From assembly GCA_030490835.1 (NCBI GenBank), contig CM059972.1, positions 43,131,452-43,195,451 of the forward strand: a DNA stretch of 64,000 nucleotides. Direction: 5' to 3'. The stretch comes from Annona cherimola (lineage: Eukaryota; Streptophyta; Magnoliopsida; Magnoliales; Annonaceae). A program made the translations under genes and the position numbers. Under the pieces are notes generated by a model, which did no database searches, was not told where the DNA came from, and saw only the letters and a program-made list of their open reading frames with translations. Below, one piece after another: positions 58,191 to 64,000 of this stretch (within the stretch, counting starts at the first letter, position 1; every line of letters starts with the position of its first letter).

Positions 58191-58925
58191 GTCGACTTGG
58201 ACTTCGACTTAGGGTGAAGTCGATCCCAAAGTCGACTCCGTCCTCGACTCCAAAATGAACCCCACGACTAGTTTTGAAAATAGAAGAAGAGCAGGTGAAG
58301 TTGCAGGCCAAGTCGACTCCACTTGCGACTTGGGAAGCCAAGTCGCAAACGAAGTCGACTCCAGCATCGACTTCAGATGACAAAATCACTCCAGAGTTGA
58401 ATCTGGGGCAGAAAAATACCGAAGTCGCAGACGAAGTCGACTCCAGTTGCGACTTGGGTGAAGTCGCAGACGAAGTCGACCTCAAGATCAACTTGAGGTT
58501 TTCAAAGTTCAAAGATGTAGATGCAAGCTCATTTCAAGATCAACTTAAGTTTCTCAAGTCCAAGGAAAAGCTCCAAGCATATTTCAAGACGAAGTAATTC
58601 AAGATGTAAAGACTAATATCAAAAGAAAGCAAGATGGTTGAATCAAAGGCAAAAACAACCATGCAAGTTTTTCAAGCTTCACAAGGTCTACAAAATATTA
58701 TTGAATGAAAGAAGCCAAGCAAGCTAAAGAAAATCAAACAAAGATCAAACTGTTTTCAGTACAAGAACTGGTCAAGTCATAACCCAAGTCGACTCCAAGA
58801 TCGACTTGAGGTCAAGTCTGAAACCAAGTCGACCTAGACTCAGACTTGGAAAATGCAGAACTGAAGTCGCACACGAAGTCGACTCCAGTTGCGACTTGGG
58901 AATCCAAGTCGCAGACGAAGTCGAC
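58191..58925. repeat. Ten GTCGAC motifs in LTR U3
   Basis: Counterpart of the array at 25184-25918, same number and spacing. Confidence 0.8.
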
Positions 58926-59021
58926 TCCACCTGCGACTTGGGAAGCAACGTTTGAATTTTTGAACGTTGGAACATTTATTGCGCCCCAACCACTTCTATA
59001 ACGTTCAAATCTTCCCCATTC

Positions 59022-59029
59022 TATAAATA
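59022..59029 (+). promoter_or_regulatory. LTR TATA box
   Basis: TATAAATA, the counterpart of 26015-26022. Confidence 0.7.
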
Positions 59030-59679
59030 GACACTCAAGCAAACGTTGGAATATACACTACATAGCCTAAAGAGAGAAAAGAAGTGCAAACAAGAGCTCC
59101 CATTTGCTTTTCTCCAAATTTGAGTGATCTATACACTTTCAAAGGAAGAACAAGCTTCAAGTTGCAAGTAGCGTCAACGATATACAACCGGTTGCTTCTA
59201 CAAACTCTTTCTCAAGCTGAATCTTGCCTACACAACTCAGTAAAGTGTAGATCTTCCTTATTTTCATTATTCTTTGTTATTGGTCTTGGTTTGAGTTTGT
59301 TGTAACAAACCAAGACGTTGCAAGTAGAGTTGTGATTGGAGTTGAACTCATCATCTACTTGTATCAAGTGTATAAGCCCGCAACAGCTAGAATCTAGAAG
59401 AGAGCAGAGACTCTAAGTGTATTCGCGGAATACATAATGGAACCCAAGTCACAACGGTGTGTGAGCTTGGAAGAGTGGAGTAGGGAGAGGTTGCCCGAAC
59501 CACTATAAACCTTCCCTACTGTTTTACTTTATTGCTTTCCTTATTTCATTGCTCCCTATTTGTTTTAATCAAGGGGATTAAGCTTTCAAGGGGTTAAATT
59601 TTAATTTATCGAAGAATTTTATAAGAACCAAATTCACCCCTCCCCTCTTGGGTTTTGCCATTAACTCGGGACCAACAAG

Positions 59680-59691
59680 TGGTATCAGAGC
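59680..59691 (+). promoter_or_regulatory. Primer binding site, initiator Met tRNA
   Basis: TGGTATCAGAGC two bases after the LTR end. Confidence 0.92.
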
Positions 59692-59726
59692 AGGTCTTTT
59701 GAGCTTACCAAAGAGATCTTATTGAC

Positions 59727-61544
59727 ATGGCATCCCAATCTACTTCCGTTCTCGCATTTGCCGAAGGCCAATCTTTTACTAGGCTACCATTGTTTGATGG
59801 GAACAATTTCGGCTATTAGATGCTTCATATGAAGCAACTCATTATGGCTACCGACATGGATTCTTCGATTGCAATCCAAGATGGTGTAACTTTGCCTATC
59901 GATGAAAGAGCTTCCAAGTGGACCGAAGAGGAAGTAAGAACCGTTAAGAGCAATGCTAAGGCCATGAATTCTTTATTTTGTGCTCTTACGGCTTCCGAAT
60001 ATGATAGAGTATCAACTTGTTTAACCGCCAAAGAGATATGGGATACATTAACCTCCATCTATGAAAGAACTTCTCAAGTCCAAGGGACAAGAAGAAACAT
60101 TTTGATTGGAGAATTGAAAAATTTTAGGATGTTAGAAACAGAAAATATTTCTGAAATGTTTGCTAGATTCTCAAAAATTACTAATGCTTTGAAAGGTCTT
60201 GGAAAGGCTATATCTGAATCTAAACAGGTTATGAAAATTTTAAGGGCTCTACCGGAATCTTGGACTCCAAAGATTACTGCGATAGAAGAAGCTAAGGACC
60301 TCAACACATTGAAGCTAGAAGATCTAATTAGCTCATTAATGTCACATGAGCTAATTAAGAAAAGAAATGAAGATCATCACAAAGGCAAAAGAGCAATTGC
60401 CTTAAAAGCCGCACAGGATTCAGACGATACTTCATCTTCACAAAATGACGATGAGATTTCCCTACTCACAAAATGATTCAGAAAATTTGTGAGGAAAGGC
60501 AGAAATTTTAGAAATTTTAAAGAAAGAAACTCCAAAGAGAAAAAGAAAGAAACAACAAAATGTTACCGATGCGGCGGTTCGGGACACATGCAAGCCCAAT
60601 GTCCAACACCCGAAGAAAACAAGGCAAAGGAACAAAGAAAAGAACGAGGCGACAACAAAAGATTTCAAAGAAACAAAGGAAGAGGCATGTACGTAAATGA
60701 AGAAGAATCTATAACGAATAGCTCCTCAAGCGAAGAATGCGAAGCGGATTGTGCAAGAATCTGTTGCATAGCAAACACCGACCTATGCTTTGCAGCCACG
60801 GAAACTTTGGAGGATCAAGTCACTTCAACGGACTGCACGAGTAGTCAAGAGGTAACCTCCAAACAAAAATCCTTTTCAAATTTCTCTACAAATGAATGTC
60901 TTAAATGTGCTGAATTAGAGGAACTCCAACAAGCTTATGATTCACTATATGAAGAAATAAAGAAATTAGGAAACAAGTTTACAATTAAGAAAAGACAATG
61001 TGATGCAGTAATAATTGTAAATGGTAAACTTACTGAAAAATTAGACAAGTTAAAAGATGAAAAGAATACCTTAGAAAATGAGTTAAAAAAACTTAAAAAC
61101 GAGAATAAATCATTAAATGAATCTCTTGCCCAGTTCTCTAATCTAGGAGAAAATGTGAAAATGTTCTTGAAAATGACAAACCAAACTTGTAAGAAAGGAC
61201 TTGGGTACAATACACTTGAACAAACAAAGACTAACGCACCAAGAAATAATATCAAAACCATTTTTACTAAACCAAAAATAAATCGAACAGTTTGGACAAA
61301 AAGACCAACTAATGAACAAATTACCAAATGGCTCCCTATTTCTAGACTTCCGGGAGTTTGTAATTTTTGCAACAAGTTTGGACATAAGATATATCAACGT
61401 AAACTAAGAAAACTGCAAAACCTAGGTGCTAAATTGGTTTGGATGCCAAAAAGCATTGATTTTATGAGTTCAAAGATGGATCAACTCAAACTTCAAAGGT
61501 TAACTAACCCAAGTGGACCCATAAAATGGGTACCAAAAGGATAA
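59727..61544 (+). pseudogene. Sirevirus-type gag pseudogene
   Basis: Counterpart of 26720-28537. TAG at 59817-59819 and TGA at 60474-60476, CCHC knuckle, coiled coil and an incomplete second knuckle. No difference from copy 1 was noticed. Confidence 0.92.
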
Positions 61545-61563
61545 GCTCTACTCAACTCAATTT

Positions 61564-64000
61564 TTGCAGGTTTGCCTTAAAGCTAAGGCCAATAATATAT
61601 GGTTTATGGATACCGGTTGCTCGAGACACATGACAGGAGAAAAAGGACTATTTCATAAGATCAACCCATGTAATGAAGGAACAATAGCTTTCGGAAATAA
61701 CGAAAAAGGTAAAATAAAAGGTAAAGGAAACGTCTATGGTATTTCAAATGCATGTATTGAAAATGTTCTATTTGTTGAAGGACTCAAACACAATCTAATG
61801 AGTATTAGTCAACTGTGTGATAAAGGATATAAAGTTGTATTTGAATCCTCTATATGTAATGTTATTGATGATGACGAGCGCATAATTTTTAGTGGCAAAA
61901 GACATGGAAATGTATATTTGGTTTGCCTTGATGACTTAGAAGGAAAATGTCTAATAGCCATAGAAAATGATCCATGGAAATGGCATGCAAGGCTTGGACA
62001 TATAAATATGTCAAATATCAAAACCTTATGGAAAAAGAATTTGGTACAAGGCTTACGAAAACTCAAATATGACAAAGATAAGATTTGTAAAGCCTGCCAA
62101 CTATCTAAACAACCAAAAATGCCATTTTCCACCAAACAGGAAATCTCAACAACTAGACCACTTGAATTACTACATATGAATCTTTATGGGCCATTAGACA
62201 TTTTAACTCTTGGTAGGAAAAAGTATGTATATGTAATTGTGGATGACTTTTCTAGATTTACTTGGATCATACTCTTAGCTAGCAAAGATGAAGCATTTTC
62301 AATGTTTGTCTCGTTTTCAAATTTGGTAAAAAATAAAAAACAAAGCTCAATTATTTCCATTAGAAGTGACCATGGTGGTGAATTTGAAAATAGCCGATTC
62401 ATAGAATTTTGCAATGAAAAGGGAATTCACCATACATTCTCTGCACCAAGAACTCCTCAACAAAATGGAGTTGTTGAAAGGAAAAACCGAACAATACAAG
62501 AAATGGCTAGAACCATGCTAAATGAGAGTAAACTATCCAAGAGATTTTGGGGTGAAGCTGTAAATACAGCTTGTCATGTATTGAACCGAGTTACCATTAG
62601 AGCTATATTGAAAAAGACCCCATATGAACTTTGGAAGGGCAGAAAACCAAACATATCATATTTTCATATTTTTGGATGTATTTGTTATGTGCTAAATAAT
62701 GGAAAAACAAATCTGGGAAAATTAGATGCCAAAAGCGATGAAGCTATTTTCTTGGGTTATTCATCAAATAGCAAAGCATATAGAATTTTCAACAAAAGAC
62801 ATCAAACAATAGAAGAGTCAATACATGTTGTCTTTGATGAATTTAACCAAACTCCGAGAAAGGAGGATGAATTAAGTGATGCAGATGAAACAAAAGGAAA
62901 AGAACAACCAAAGGAAATCGAGCTCAAGCCAGAAAACTCCATGGAGGAAGAGGTAAGTGAAGGTAATGATTCTTACAAACCTCCAACTGATTTAAAGTTC
63001 AAAAATGCCCATCCAATTGAGCAAGTCATTGGAAATGTGTATGAAGGAGTGAAAACTAGAAGATCAAAGCAAAACATTTGTGGACAATATGCTTTTGTGT
63101 CCAAGATCGAACCAACTACCATTGAACAAGCTCTCAATGATGAAAACTGGGTTATAACAATGCAAGAAGAGCTAAACCAATTTGAAAGGAACAATGTATG
63201 ACATTTAGTTCCCAGACCAAATGGTCATACAATTATTGGTACCAAATGGGTGTTTAGGAACAAATTGGACGAAAGCGGACTTGTAATTAGAAACAAAGCC
63301 AGATTAGTAGCCAAAGGGTATTCCCAAGAAGAAGGAATTGACTTTGAAGAATCATATGCACCCGTGGCTAGATTAGAAGTCATACATATCTTATTAGCAT
63401 TTGCTTCTCATATGAATTTCAAATTGTTTCAAATGGATGTAAAAACCGCATTTCTGAACGGATATTTGAATGAAGAAGTATATGTTGAACAACCCCCGGA
63501 TTTGAAGAAAAGGATCAATCAAAATATGTTTATAAATTGACCAAAGCGTTATATGGACTAAAACTAGCTCCAAGAGCTTGGTATGAAAGGCTAAATAGAT
63601 TTTTGATTGATCATGAGTTTCAAAGAGGGAAAGTTGATACTACTTTGTTCATTAAATATAAAAGTAAAAATATTTTAATTGTACAAATTTATGTAAATGA
63701 TATAATATTTGGAGCTACTGATGAAACTTTATGCCAAGAATTTTCTAAGATTATGCAGAGCGAATTTGAAATGAGCATGATGGGAGAATTAAATTTCTTT
63801 CTCGGACTACAAATCAAGTAGCAAAAGGAAGGGATATTCTTAAATCGGTCCAAATATGTCAAAGAAATGCTCAAGAAATTTGGAATGAAAAATGGCAAAG
63901 GGGCAAATACTCCAATGAGTTCTACAATCGAGATCGACACGGACAAAAACGGTAAATGTATCGATCAAAAGCTTTATAGAAGCATGATAGGATTATTGTT
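61564..64000 (+). pseudogene. Sirevirus-type pol pseudogene (cut by window end)
   Basis: Counterpart of 28557-30993: protease, integrase with the first Asp changed to Asn (62179-62181), TGA at 63199, frameshift near 63497, RT with YVND (Asn at 63696-63698), TAG at 63819, then the start of RNase H. One codon differs from copy 1 near 62057 (Arg here, Pro there). Confidence 0.93.

Larger units (their letters stand above)
58049..59677 (+). repeat. 5' LTR of Sirevirus-type element
   Basis: Counterpart of 25042-26670 with TGTTGG...CCAACA termini. Two substitutions from copy 1 noticed (near 58865 and 59466). Confidence 0.93.
33007..64000. repeat. 33-kb tandem repeat unit, copy 2 (cut by window end)
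   Basis: This repeats 1-30993. Differences from copy 1 include single substitutions that change codons in already broken genes (for example Leu/Pro in the envelope-like ORF at 33299, Met/Ile in the pre-gag ORF near 52966, Arg/Lys in gypsy gag near 54191, Pro/Arg in copia pol near 62057) and one-base indels near 43859, 45318 and 48078. All major stops, truncations and junctions of copy 1 are present here too, so the segment was already decayed when it was copied. Confidence 0.95.
48976..64000 (+). mobile_element. Ty3/gypsy element with nested copia element (second copy, cut)
   Basis: Repeats 15969-30993: truncated mosaic 5' LTR, interior and the nested Sirevirus-type element, which leaves the window inside RNase H. 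Confidence 0.8.
58049..64000 (+). mobile_element. Sirevirus-type Ty1/copia element (second copy, cut by window end)
   Basis: Repeats 25042-30993: 5' LTR, primer site, gag and most of pol. The 3' part lies right of the window. Confidence 0.92.

Noticed and set aside
1..64000. Host genes, tRNA or rRNA
   Set aside because: All intervals are assigned to LTRs, element interiors or short linkers; TGGTATCAGAGC sites are primer binding sites, not tRNA genes.

Overview
The window is plant nuclear DNA, most likely from a flowering plant with a repeat-rich genome. Everything recognisable is plant LTR-retrotransposon sequence: Sirevirus-type Ty1/copia with an envelope-like third ORF, Ty3/gypsy with initiator-Met primer sites, and an Athila/TAT-type gypsy 3' end. 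I see no host gene, tRNA, rRNA or CRISPR array. Every retroviral-type gene is broken by stops, frameshifts or deletions, so the coding features are listed as pseudogenes.

The dominant fact is a head-to-tail duplication with a period of about 33,007 bases. Positions 1-30993 recur at 33007-64000 with the same order and strand and only about twenty small differences that I noticed by eye. No edge of the duplication is inside the window, so it holds 1.94 periods of an array of unknown total length.

Layout of one period, using first-copy coordinates: (1) 1-2660, the 3' tail of a plus-strand Sirevirus-type copia element (envelope-like ORF, two polypurine tracts, truncated 3' LTR). (2) 2661-6089, the 3' end and 3.3 kb 3' LTR of a gypsy element. 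(3) 6090-9912, a minus-strand copia relative lacking protease and cut off inside RNase H. (4) 9913-12781, the 3' LTR and 3' internal end of a minus-strand Athila/TAT-type element. (5) 12782-15950, a lone 3.2 kb LTR of an unassigned family with a G-box-rich promoter. (6) 15969-19328, a 5'-truncated gypsy LTR interrupted by a solo Sirevirus-like LTR (16709-18001) with a perfect 5-bp target duplication. (7) 19329-25041, the gypsy interior: primer site, an unrecognised pre-gag ORF, gag-protease, RT-RNase H and integrase. (8) 25042 onward, the Sirevirus-type element inserted into the end of the gypsy integrase gene; it runs to 35666, where copy 2 of the period repeats the order.

The layers give a relative history. 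The copia element sits inside gypsy pol. Its two LTRs differ at roughly two dozen sites in about 1.4 kb, whereas the two 33-kb copies differ at about twenty sites in 31 kb. The stops seen in one copy recur in the other. The duplication is therefore much younger than the insertions and than the decay of their genes, unless it is an assembly artefact. The most unusual signals outside the standard element parts are five consecutive UNCG-type stem-loops in the gypsy 5' LTR, a candidate 45-46 nt micro-exon kept in two diverged LTRs, six perfect G-boxes ahead of one LTR TATA box, and an unrecognised ORF between primer site and gag.
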